From Biscogniauxia marginata (lineage: Eukaryota > Ascomycota > Sordariomycetes > Xylariales > Xylariaceae), in NCBI GenBank assembly GCA_022695795.1, contig MU404088.1:186001-250000 (forward strand): 64,000 nt of DNA. Direction: 5' to 3'. The translations under genes were made by a program, and so were the position numbers. The notes beneath the pieces were generated by a model, which worked only from the letters and a program-made list of their open reading frames with translations, had not been told where the DNA came from and did no database searches. Numbering within the stretch: the stretch's first letter is position 1; every line of letters begins with the position of its first letter. Of this stretch, positions 34,442 through 45,060 are shown one piece after another.

Positions 34442-35585
34442 TACGGCTATGAAAACATATGAGGATTTTCCTTCGGTGAGGGTAATGAGACTTTGGAGTC
34501 TGCTTCGGCTTCACTTGTCGCAGACAGTGCGCAGAGGAACACTTCTCTATGTCCAAGCTGTGGCAAGGCTGGATCGAAGTTCTATCTCTGGAAGTGTGTG
34601 CGTGATATGTGATACCATCCTAATTTGTTTCGTGCAACCTCAACACGGTGCGGCATTTTTGTTGCCACTGGCACATATCATCGCTCCTCACTGTCATGTA
34701 ACATATATGTTATTCAAGTCCAACAGAGTGCATGTATAACGTTGGATCCAAGCGTCCTCTACCACTCGACCGGAAGTAGGAACCTGATAGGTCATGAAAC
34801 TATTTATAGAGCATCGGGAGTAGAGGGTTGCATCCTGTCAATTACGAGGTCCGGCAACCAATCGGGTTGACCATATGGCAGATCCACGTCGGCCGTTAGA
34901 ACTTGTACTAGGGTTGCGGCTCTGTTGCAGCCCTGAACCAAAACCAGCAGTACGAGGTAACTGAGCACAACATGCTGACTACAGAACATAGTAAGTGAAT
35001 TATTTCGAGGTCGGTATGATAGGTATCTTCTATTAATAGAAGAAATACGAAACCCATTGACAGAAGTATGCAACACGGGTGGTAGCGTGAGAGGCCTAGG
35101 CCGACTACGACCTCGCGCACAAGGCTGGCCAGGCAGGCTTCTGCAAGTCATATATACTATTTGGGTGCGGTTCACCACAAGGTTCGGCACTTGTTTGATT
35201 CGTCCAATACCGAGATCGATTGATGCGGTAATTGGTGTAGTCTGGTGACTCCAACCGGCTTAACACGTCATTTTCAAAACACTCTCGAGTTGTAATCTAA
35301 TTATCGGATTCATTGGTGGAATCATATCATAATGCGAGGAGTATGGCACCTATATTTTCGCAGTCTCCTACTCACGGTAGTCCCAAAATGCGGCAAGTTC
35401 GAGTGAAATAGAAAGAATTGTTTCCAAATGAGAAACAACAAGCAAAAGGCTTCTTGACTAAGTGTAAGAGCGTAGATACGGAGGCACCATGTTGCCATAT
35501 GAAAGATAGCTTGCGATTACCACCCTCGATTCCCTTGGTATCCATACTTGAGGCTACCTTAAGCCATACTATTTTAGTTATAGTA
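34442..35585. other. Spacer between monooxygenase and UstYa gene
   Basis: Contains the monooxygenase promoter and one small frame with a signal-peptide-like start (34804-34989, listed separately). Otherwise nothing recognised. Confidence 0.5.
34804..34989 (-). CDS. Possible 61-residue secreted peptide (weak)
   Basis: From ATG at 34987-34989 the frame begins MFCSQHVVLSYLVLLVLVQG, which looks like a signal peptide or membrane anchor. It is followed by about 40 residues rich in Asp, Pro and Leu, with no dibasic site and two Cys in total, both within the leader region. It sits between the monooxygenase and the UstYa gene. The same frame is open upstream to 35190, so the start is not fixed. There is no homology I recognise, and a random ORF is quite possible. 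Confidence 0.25.
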   Translation of the reverse strand: MFCSQHVVLSYLVLLVLVQGCNRAATLVQVLTADVDLPYGQPDWLPDLVIDRMQPSTPDAL

Positions 35586-36581
35586 CTACAGTACAGACTT
35601 CTTTGCCGATGGCCTAGCGAGGGAGGGATTGAGAGGCACCATTCTAGACCGACTCCATTCCTCGATCGAGCTCCATTTCACACAGGCCATCTTGGAATTA
35701 GATTGTGCTGTTGGAGAATCCGCTGACGAGTTGAACCATGCAAAAGAACGCAAAGCAGTATTGCCATGGCACATAACGATATGTCGAAGAGCCTCTAGGC
35801 AATGATCTTAGAGTAGTCAGTAAGGAATGGAGTAATGGTTCCTTTGATAGGGGTAGTGTGCCAGCTGCTTTTGGGATGGCAAGTACCTAGATGATGTTGC
35901 AAATAGTCTTCCTGGACTTGCGTAAGATGCGGGTAGTATCTTTCTTTGGATAGATAAAAACGCAGTTGTCGCTACAGCATAGCATTAGACATGTCTCCTG
36001 TGCTGATAAAATCATTGAAAAGCTTACCACACAGTGAAGTTCATGATATACGCCCAGAGTGGCGACATATCCACCATCACTCAGCTCGGCGATATGTTCG
36101 AACGATTCTCCAGCTTGTTCCAGTTCCTCATATGTCACCTTGAAGAAAGAAGCTGCGAGATCGTAAGCTTCGATAACGAATTGTGAATAATCGCCTACAT
36201 TTGACCAGTTCATCCCAAGCTTGGTCCTGCTCTGGCGTAGGCGGGCCTGAATAGTTGCTGTAAGTGTGTTCTGACGCGTATTCTTGTTGAAGCTCGTATT
36301 CAATGTGTTGTTGGACAGGAGCTGGAAACTTGTAAGCGTCTTTTACAAGATTCAGGTATTAGTTACGGACACCAGCTTTGTCCATCCTTAACAACATGAT
36401 AACTCTTCGCAAAGTTCATAGTCCATAACATGCTAGTGAGAATGATGATAAACGTGTGAAGAGCTATGAGGTAAATTCGCATGGGAGTTAGGGCTCTTGT
36501 TACTGCTTTTTTCGTCGTAGAGGTTGTCTCGGGAGTATCAAACTCCTCGAAAAGCCGTGAGTTCTCTTCATGTCGTCCCAT
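35586..36581 (-). CDS. UstYa-family (DUF3328) oxidase
   Basis: Five exons: 36581-36371, 36339-36199, 36152-36028, 35971-35887 and 35806-35586. They join in phase to give 260 residues. Residues 34-55 are a single TM helix after a cytosolic N-terminus. QQHIEYE at about 80-86 and GPPTPEQDQAWDELVK are the conserved UstYa front block. Motif 1 is HELHC at 154-158. Motif 2 is HLDHC at 186-190, formed exactly across the intron 35807-35886, followed by LEALRHIVMCHG. UstYa-family proteins catalyse oxidative steps, notably side-chain cyclisation of ribosomal peptides (ustiloxin, cyclochlorotine, asperipin) and some halogenations or dehydrogenations. The HxxHC pairs are thought to bind metal. Intron 1 uses a weak GTCCGT donor, the only choice I found that keeps the IEYE frame. 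The gene is divergent from the small secreted peptide at 37114. Confidence 0.88.
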
Positions 36582-37113
36582 TTTGTCGTTGCTTGATTCA
36601 ATTTGTGTGCAAGTCGCTGTGTGGATGGACTGGCTGGCTATCACGTCAGTGAAAAGGCAGTAGGGGTTAATGACTACGGTGCCACCAAAGACAACGGATG
36701 GAAATGTAATATAGCCTTGTCTGTTATCTGCCGACTCCAAAAGGAGGCCACATATTTCTTACTTACATCACAGCCTACCGTTGGTACCACATATTTTTAT
36801 ATGATGGAATTCGGTCCGATGCACGAGGTATTTACAGTAGGAACAATCCAAGGGCCTACTAACTCTATATCGTTGCAGGTAGAGTCAAGACATTGATAAA
36901 AGCTTTGGTTACATTACACCATGCACAAGGTAATGGTCGACACTACAGGGGCAGTCGGCAGCCAAAAGATCCCTTACATGGAAAACAGGCTGGCAGAGAC
37001 GAGGAATATATAAAGCATTGCTTCCAAACTTCGAGGTGTTCATCTGAGCAGAGAAACTATATCCAGATAACACTACCAAAATCACCAACAGTTACTGCAA
37101 AACTCCATCAAAG
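36582..37113. promoter_or_regulatory. Shared promoter of UstYa gene and secreted peptide
   Basis: 532 bp separate the two divergent start codons. Co-regulation is an inference from this arrangement. No specific binding site was recognised. Confidence 0.4.
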
Positions 37114-37313
37114 ATGTACGGCAAAACTATAATTCTAGCACTCGCTTTCGTGCTGAGCTTTGCGATTGCCGTTCCTCTGCCGGCATGCAGTAAGTGACGC
37201 TTCATATAGTCACCAAGACCCGTCAACAAGCTTAACATAATACAGACGATGTCAAGCCAATGCCCGAAGGGCCGACAGAGGCCTGCAGCATGCACAAACG
37301 CGATACTGTGTAG
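37114..37313 (+). CDS. 47-residue secreted peptide, candidate RiPP precursor
   Basis: Two exons, 37114-37189 and 37246-37313, flank a consensus 56 bp intron (GTAAGT...TACAG) and join as A|AC to give 47 residues. Residues 1-20 are a clear signal peptide: basic YGK, hydrophobic TIILALAFVLSFAIA, then VPLPAC. The mature part is about 27 residues and contains two Cys (one in VPLPAC, one in TEACS), two Pro-rich turns, and a Lys-Arg site (HKR) three residues before the stop, the usual Kex2 cleavage signal. It is divergent from a UstYa-family oxidase. Known UstYa substrates are secreted precursors processed by Kex2, often with repeated cores containing Tyr; here there is a single core and no Tyr in it. 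A small effector or pheromone-like peptide is an alternative. This gene is too short for usual gene finders. Confidence 0.6.
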
Positions 37314-38447
37314 GTTGGCGATACATAGAGGAGCGTCCATATCGACGTTGATAACAATGGAATTGCACGGGGCTGAATCAGACCATGGAGTATTAGTTAG
37401 AGGGAACCGGGCATAGTGTGATCAGTTCCAGACATTGTTTATTTGTGGATGATGGGTATAGGCATAGATCGGCGGACGATAATGCAATACATGTAGAGTG
37501 CCACTCATTCTAGCTATTCAGAGCAGATCTCCTACCCAAAATTGATGACCACGGAAGCTTCCAAAGCCTAAGTATCACAAAGTGATTAAGCCCGTAACCA
37601 TAAGATCTGCCAGTCGGGCGTCCTGCTGTTATTATACTGCTGTATTTCAACGGGCGTTAAGAAAGCGGTGAACACGAGAGACGCCCAATAAGGTATCGAA
37701 TTCTAGCTACAACATTAAGTGGATGGTACCACGGCTGTATTATCTGTTGTGTAGCGTCGTAACTGAATCCCACCGAGGAGAGCGGCCCGAGAATGAGGGA
37801 GACACCATCGAGCGAGGCTGCATGACGCAATGATGTCTCAGTACCAGGCATCAACCAAATCAAGAAAACAGAGCGTTCTCCAAGCCGACTGCTTCAAATG
37901 CGGAAAGTCACACCGATATGCAAGTGACTCAATCACCATGTTCCAGCGAAGAAGGAAGTTGGCTGGCTAGGTGGGAGAGGAATAGCCTTCATATGACAAG
38001 ATGCGACGGCTTGGGCGATGAGGCTGAACACAGATGTTAGCGAAGTGACTATGTGGTAACGGAGTGCAACCGTACCATGTGTTTTGCTTGCTCAAGATCC
38101 TGGAGGATTTGGTGTGTGTTGCAATGTGACACTGTGCCAGTTGGGGGCGTCGCAGGCTTCGGAAAATCACGTTGCTATGTCCTTACCATGCAGCAATCAA
38201 AGGTATGTGCGTTGTGTGCTGGGCTATTGGGGTACTATTTCGTTTCCAAACTATGTTAGCTTGCGAGTTTCAACATCATCTTCCAGGTTATCTATTTATT
38301 ACTAACGTCTCTTTGGCATGTCCACTTGGCTTAGACGTACCGCACTCGAACCCGCTTCCCTATAGTGACCTAGGTGTAAGTTCAGCCATGAATTCAAAGA
38401 TCATGAGACCTCAGAGTGATTGTTGCTCATAAACCCAGTTTTCTAGG
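37314..38447. other. Intergenic, nothing recognised
   Basis: No gene, repeat or RNA recognised. It includes the upstream region of the receptor gene at 38448. Confidence 0.5.
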
Positions 38448-39907
38448 ATGGATGCAGATCAAAAGTACTATGAGACATCAGGCCATGTCATTACTGCCGG
38501 GATAGCTTTATCTATTTTAGATATCATAGTGCTTACGCTTAGGTTCTGGATACGCAGAAATAAAAACCAAGGCCTCAAGGCAGACGACTGGCTTATACTA
38601 CTAGCCACGGTTAGTCTGTCAGTAATCTCTCATGAGTCGAATCACTGACCTTGCTGTGCCAAATAGATCTCGACTGTGGCTATTGGTATATCCATGGTCT
38701 ATGGCGCTTCTCAAGAAGCACTTGGGTATCGCACAAAGATTCCCTCGGCGTTCACAGGGAATTCATTTGACATTATGACCGATCAACTCACTATGACTTC
38801 AAAGGTATATACATCCACCAATGAATTGTATCTTTTCTGATGTGCCGTTGTAGATAGAATTCGCCTTTGCTCTGCTACTTCCTTTGACCCTTGGTTTCGT
38901 TAAAGCCAGCTTCCTGTTCTTCTACATGCGGATTTTCGTTGTAGACAAGAAAGGCCTGAAAAATATTCTATTAGTTGGACTTATCGCATTTGTTAGTCTA
39001 TGGGCAATTGCCTTCATTCTTGCGACACTGTTTGGCTGCAAATTAGACGTCGCGGCTCATTGGGGTTCGACTCACGATCTCGAGACCAAATGCGTGGGGA
39101 GTATGCAAGTGGTGTTGGTCCTTTGCATAACAGATTTCCTCGTCGATTTAGTTATAATTTGCATCCCAATCCCATTGGTAAGAACTGGCCTTGAGAACGG
39201 TTGTTGAACAATCAATATGCCATATGACCATGGAAAACTAACTATTGTTAGGTCTGGCGTTTAAATCTATCAATGAGAAACAAGATTGCCATTTGTGCCG
39301 TCTTCTTGCTAGGATCAGTGTAAGTCGCAGGCATCTCTTGTTACCAATTACTTCCATGACTTGTCTTCAGTTAGAAAGCTATTATGAGCTAACATTCGAC
39401 AGAACTGTTGCGGCTTCCTTGACGCGCCTTATCGTTGAGGCTCGTGCGGTGGCAATTGGCTTTGCCCCTGGCAGTGACTCCGTCCGTAAGTCTACGTATA
39501 ATGAGTTGTGACGAAGCATGTCTGAAAGAGAGAAAGTCGTGATAACAGAGTACATCTATTGGGGGTTCGTTGAATGCGCGGCTGCAATACTTGCCGCATG
39601 CCTGCCAACCCTCCAGGCCTTGGTTACTAAAGACATGAATCTTCAGCGGTCCATACATCCCAGAACCTTGTTTAAACCACGGTTTAATGGCTGGCCCCAG
39701 TCATTAAAAAGGTTTAGGGTTGATGAAACCCCCCTTGTTCCTATGGTTCCCGTCAGGCTCAGATATACCGGTTCGAACGACAAGGGCAGCGGCGGCGTTT
39801 TCTATTCGGGGCCGTCTACGGCGCTGCGTAGCGTCAGGAGCGAAGCACCACTCATCAGCACCGAAACGATTCTACCAACACAAGCCAGAGTGAGAGAAGG
39901 ATTGTGA
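38448..39907 (+). CDS. Pth11-like integral membrane protein (fungal rhodopsin domain)
   Basis: Six exons (38448-38609, 38667-38804, 38854-39177, 39252-39319, 39403-39485, 39537-39907) with introns of 49-83 bp, all phase-consistent, give 381 residues. The product shows the family pattern of about seven TM helices: a first helix ending in LRFWIRRNKNQGLKADDW, LTLGFVKASFLFFYMRIF, a long hydrophobic helix, C..SMQVVLVLCITDFLVDLVIICIPIPL, MRNKIAICAVFLLGSV, and VVITEYIYWGFVECAAAILAACLP. The C-terminal 100 residues are a soluble tail. Pth11-like proteins are plasma-membrane, GPCR-like sensors. Here it neighbours a putative peptide-producing locus, but a functional link is speculation. All splice sites keep the frame, in contrast to the broken relative at 2648-4252. 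Confidence 0.85.
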
Positions 39908-41142
39908 GCCGTTCACTTAATGAGCGGGAGTATAGTTTAGTTCCGATATCATACGGGTATAGAAGGTCCCACCATTGTGGTGCTTAAGCTTCGAGGCATT
40001 CTTGGACTGTCACTCAGTGGAGTATATGGTGTATTTTTCAGATAGATATGTAGTAATATCATGAAAGTTTCAGCGACTTGCTGTGTTCGAGGGCAAAACA
40101 TCCACCAAAGAATTTTATATATATATTTTGGGGGGGGCGCCACCCAAAATAGACTTGGTAAGGGGGAGCCAGCGACCCTAAGGTTACCTCACGAGGACTC
40201 GGAGGGCTCTCGGAGTCTTAAGATACCAAATAGTAACGTATATATAAATACTTTATAATAAGAATTATGTATTATAATATTAATAAACAGATTTAAGTCG
40301 TTTTTATTAAAAAAAGAACCTCAAATAATTAAAATAATATTAAATTATTTATATAAACCGTTTAATTTATAAAAATTTTTAAAAATTATTTAATTTTAAT
40401 TATTTAATAAAGTGATTATTTTATTAAATAAATAAGTACTACCTAGGTATTAATTATAATAATTTATATTAATGCTTTTTATATATTTAACTAGTTAGTA
40501 ATTTTATTAAAACAAGGGCTACACACTTAAACCAGGGGATTCTTTTTTAAGCCTCCTTTATTATTTAACGAAAGGCATCACTTCATCTTAACGTGCCTAA
40601 TGCTTGAAGCTTCGCCTCAAGGATTAAGCCGACCATATTAGCCACTAGTCCTGGTGCTTTCTAAACCCTCTCATTGGAGTTCACTCTTTAACAGCAATGA
40701 GGTGGAAATATTTACTGGCCGAAATAAATTAAATAAATCTATCTCGAGAGACATAAACCATGATGACTAGACCTGAACTAACTGTGCCTCGTCTAATAGT
40801 CGATTAGAGCAATCACGGTCCAGTGCAAACTAAGCAAATTAACATGTACTGTCAACTATACAGCTTTTGACGTGATCAAATCATGTGAACTGCATTGTGT
40901 CGAATGACCATTATCACGTCGTCTCCTTTGATTGTAATTAGGCTCAAACAAAGACTCAATCCGATTGTATTATGTCTATCAGGATTTATATAAAGCATAA
41001 CCTTTGCGCTATTGGTATGGCATCGCCGATTTTCTTATTACGAGAAAAACCTTATAATCGCAAATTCATGCTAAATCATATACAAATACAAAACAACACA
41101 AAACCATTGATACCCCTACGTTACCATCACATACATGAAAAA
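39908..41142. other. Intergenic with AT-rich island
   Basis: Includes a perfect-armed inverted repeat ATTTTGGG...CCCAAAAT at 40125-40150 and an AT-rich island at about 40215-40560. The rest shows nothing recognised. Confidence 0.55.
40215..40560. repeat. AT-rich island
   Basis: About 345 bp of nearly pure A/T sequence, similar in texture to 28631-29060. Probably an ancient RIP-mutated repeat. It begins about 65 bp after the G/C-run inverted repeat at 40125-40150, which could be a transposon end. Confidence 0.6.
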
Positions 41143-41655
41143 ATGAAGATATCATACTCTCCCGCATCAACGCTCCTATTCCTCCCCTTCCTAAGCAGCA
41201 GCATACCTGCGGTTGCTAACGCCCAACCTCTTTTCGACTTACGCACCCCGTCGTCCTCGTTTGTGGGGCGCATGGAGATCGCCGACATATACAAGAAGAC
41301 GCTGCTCAACGCACCGTGCACGAAGATCCGTCTGACGGACCGATACGTGCTGCGGGCGACGTGCGAGTCGATAATGGGACCCGCCGTCGACACGGCGCTT
41401 GACCTCAACGGCTGCTTTGCCAACTACCTCGGCTCGCTGGCGCGCGTGAGGGACGGCAAGGGCGGCTTCGGCGGGTCATGTGATTCCTGCGAGCTGCAGG
41501 GCACCAAGCTCGCCTGCGAGTGCCGGATCGGCGCCGAGGCTAACGGGGGGATGAGGCACAGCGAGGTCGAGCTTGATGACTGGGATGTCGTCCAGGTTAA
41601 TCTGGATACGGGGCTGCTGCAGTGTATGGACACGTTTGGCCTTGAGAAGAGATGA
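41143..41655 (+). CDS. Secreted CVNH (cyanovirin-N homology) domain protein
   Basis: 170 residues from ATG 41143. An in-frame start at 40972 would add an unlikely 57-residue leader. The N-terminus MKISYSPASTLLFLPFLSSS...AVANA is a signal peptide. The mature part shows two CVNH-like halves: CTKIRLTDRYVLRATCE...TALDLNGCFANYLG, and SCDSCELQGTKLACECR...SEVELDDWDVVQVNLDTGLLQC. The C..L....L.A.C....G...S.L.L...V.N..G.L.C pattern is typical. CVNH proteins are lectins binding mannose-type glycans; fungal ones are often cytosolic, so a secreted form is notable. The coding region is far more GC-rich than its AT-rich flanks. It is a single exon. Confidence 0.75.
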   Translation: MKISYSPASTLLFLPFLSSSIPAVANAQPLFDLRTPSSSFVGRMEIADIYKKTLLNAPCTKIRLTDRYVLRATCESIMGPAVDTALDLNGCFANYLGSLARVRDGKGGFGGSCDSCELQGTKLACECRIGAEANGGMRHSEVELDDWDVVQVNLDTGLLQCMDTFGLEKR

Positions 41656-43736
41656 GGATGGTGAGGGTGGAACTTTGTTGGTTTTGATCATTTGACTGAC
41701 CATGATCAATCCCCCGAACGCAAACCTCATGATTTCAGAGGATTACTCTGAGAAGCCTTGGCGATGACCGAGTGCTGCTCATTCTTATGCACACGCAGAA
41801 GACACATGCCAGGAACTACCATCGATCAACTGAGAACCACAAGATAGACTATTTCGAGACGGTATCTGTAGAGAAAGGTTATGAGGAAGGAAATTTTTTT
41901 TTCTTTGTATTAAAATAAAAATTGCATTTTAATGTATATCAGCTGCTTGGCTGTTCATTGCGAGCGACTATTTGGCGTTGGAAATCATTAGGGTCCTTTT
42001 TCCATGTACATATGGTTAAAATCTAAAGAAAATATCCTATGAAAGAAACCCTGAGTATAGACCATAACACACTTCAACTAATTATACTACCTACGAAAAA
42101 GAGGAATCCATATTCTATTTCGAAGAGTACTGTGACCCTAGGAAACGAAAACGCAGGGAAGAGAGCGAGAACAATAATAACTTTCCATAACTAACTTCAA
42201 CGTGAGGTATACAGCTCTGACATCTAATTCTTATAACTTCAAAAGCAGCGTATCGTTCCGCAAAATTATTTCTTAACAGAGCCATCGCCACCTAACCATT
42301 GACACATAGAAGTTACTAACCCCACGCCCCTCATTCAACAAAGTCAGCTTGAGCGCCGTACTGTGTCATTGGATCCAGATACCTTGATGAATTGCCAAGA
42401 ATTGGGGCCCCCAAGATGATTGATTTCCCCAATATTTCCCCATTCCCTTCTAGTCTGGGAAGGGAAATTGCCATTTTCGGCGAAAACGGTTTAGTCTCCT
42501 GCAGCTAGTTCCGCGGAGCACCACCAGACATATCTCACCTAGCCTAGCTTGTAGCCCAATGCGAGATCTTCGATCTATGAAGGATTTAACAGCTATCGCT
42601 TATCTCCCGCCCTAAATAGCATGCCCAGCACAACGTGGAGTAAATCCGGGGATAAGGGGGGCGGTCTTGACATGTCATTAGAGTCTAGAGCCGTCCAACA
42701 GGAAAGCGACCTAGTAGATGACGAAGGGAGTGTAGAATGGTACAAGTATTTATAGCCCTATGACTTTAGCCTTGCACCGTCGTGAACAGTTCTCACGCCG
42801 ACAGCCATGAAATATTATTTGTACAGCCCCAACACGGAAACGCGAGTTCAAGAAGGCTAGAAGTTATAGAAACAGAAAGCCAAATAAAGGGTAGTTATTG
42901 TTCTTGTCAACAACTCCCGTGCCGGATAGCAACATCTATCCACAAGGTCTAGAGTATCTGCCGACGACTTGAGGAAAAACGTTCATTACCTCGAGCACAT
43001 CGAGGACGATGTCTCTTCAATCCCTATCAAGAACTTGAACGCGAAAGATAAACCAAGACTGGAAAATACGCATGGCTCGTTTCCATTGCCCAGATGACTG
43101 TTTGGCGGCTGATAGTCGGCTTTGGTGTTGGGCCGCCGCTATGAGTTTTCTTCCCCATGTCATTCCCGCAAACCTCCGTGCCTTGTTCTCTACTTATAGG
43201 ACAATGCCAATCTCGCAATTATGCGGTTTCAACTCGCTCATGTATTATTATTACTCGCCACTTAATTTCTCACCGGTGTGTTACTAAATATTTACCTTCA
43301 TCTTCTAGTACAGATGGTAGAGAGATTTTCGCGGATGGCTTTGGTGTTCAGCGAGCGAGACAAGTCCAAAAGCAGATAAAGGTCCAGGGGAGTAGCAATT
43401 ATTAAAGCACCATGGCTAAAGTGTAGAGTACTATCTAATTTTATGTTACTTATTACATTGTTTAGGATCTTGAAGCGTGGAGATAGCCAGACTAGTATTA
43501 GATTTGAAGAACACATATATGACGATATCTTGTATCTATTGTAAACTACAGTTTAACACTTGTAGATAGATTGGAGAAAGATGAATATGTAAAGAAATGC
43601 GCCAGATGGAATGACTGAGGGTTGGTATCCAGGGTAGAATCCGTTTTCATGCTCTATAGGGTCAATGCAGCGTAGAGAAGACAGTTTAGCACATACTAAC
43701 CATATATTGTGCATATAAATGATATTTCGAACTTTA
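41656..43736. other. Intergenic, nothing recognised
   Basis: About 2 kb with only short unsupported frames. Confidence 0.5.
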
Positions 43737-43998
43737 CTACGGTTATCCCTTTTAAAAGTTAAGGCTTGCCAAGACTCTTGGCTTGCTTCGCTGACACTTC
43801 GCTGACAACTGGTTGCTGCCGTGCTTTAAGGAGCTTAGCGGTCAGCTCCCCTATACTTACAGTGGGCTTAGTGGATAACCCACCTGTAAGTATAGGGCAT
43901 TTAGCGGACTCAGTCTTAATTTGCCAGCTGTTAAAAAAGTTTCAGTGGAGCAGCCAAGAGTCTTGGCAATCCTTAACTTTTGAAAGGGATAACCGTAG
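43737..43998. mobile_element. Hairpin-like MITE (non-autonomous DNA transposon)
   Basis: The 45 bp ends are inverted repeats with about two mismatches: CTACGGTTATCCCTTT at 43737 and its complement ending in GGGATAACCGTAG at 43998. The arms extend inward over AAAAGTTAAGG and TTGCCAAGACTCTTGG. A second inner inverted repeat (CCCTATACTTACAG... at about 43849 with ...CTGTAAGTATAGGG at about 43899) makes the 262 bp element a nested hairpin. It has no coding capacity. I could not identify a convincing target-site duplication. Confidence 0.8.
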
Positions 43999-45060
43999 CC
44001 TAATACGAGTCAGATGCCAGCCCCGTTAAATGGCAGGAAAGGCCATAACCCCATGGAGAAATTGATCTCACCCCCATGTACCTTAAGACCCAACCAAAGA
44101 GCCTTATTATAGCATGTATTGAACACTGCAGCATGGCTGGCAGCCAAGGCCCATGAGCCAATAGTATCCACTTTATGTCGCCGAGAATTTCCCTGTTGAG
44201 TTTGCGGCTCACACAGTATAAAATAGTCATTCTTACTATATAATTACTTAGGATCACAGTGTTTAGCTAGTCCAAGGTACTTTTCTCCTAGGCTCTGAAT
44301 GACACTTTCTTAATTATTAGATACTAATCTAGCGTGTTCAATGGCGTGTTTCAATAGATGATATCTATATACCTAGTTAGCTACCTACCCAGTGTATGAC
44401 TTAAAGCGAACATATGGTTACATAATCATTGGCGGTGAGCTTTCCTCTAGCTTTCCCCTGGTTTGTTTTGTCTTTTTCACGAAACCTTCTGAACGGGGGG
44501 CGGGAGATGGAGGTTGGTGATGACTATTTGTCACGAAATTTTGTCAGCATAGTAGCTTGCATGTAGAAAAAGAGCTTTCACTAAAAAACTCCCTATAGTA
44601 TGCTAGATATAGCTTAGTACGAGAAGCAAGACAGTTATATCAAGCACATACCACAGTAAGAATATGCAGTATGACACAGTATCGTACTTATAACCGCATG
44701 TCCTCTACCACCTAAACCGCCGATTCCTGCATTTGCTATGGTCAGCTGGGGCGAAGAGAACCCACATCGTTTCCATGACTGGATGAAGTGGAACAACACC
44801 GACAGGTCCCCTAACTTCTATAGAAGCACGATGCCGTCAGTCACCGCAGCAGGATTCGCAACCATTCAGGGGGAGAAAGTCATTATAGGGGAGGTTGACT
44901 GCACTTTCAATACACCCCAGTCATTCCTAAACGCATAAGTACTGCGTTCTCCTACACACCATTCGGGTCAATTTGAATAAATTTACGGCTTGTGAACCTG
45001 TCTATGTAGGCCCATCATCTCCCCTGTATTCCTGTCATCTTCCATCATAACCGTCTCATA
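43999..45060. other. Intergenic
   Basis: No gene recognised with confidence. A 66-residue frame at 44738-44938 has no recognisable domain. Confidence 0.5.

Noticed and set aside
44738..44938. 66-codon plus ORF upstream of the inositol dehydrogenase-like gene
   Set aside because: No recognisable motif and no supporting splice structure.
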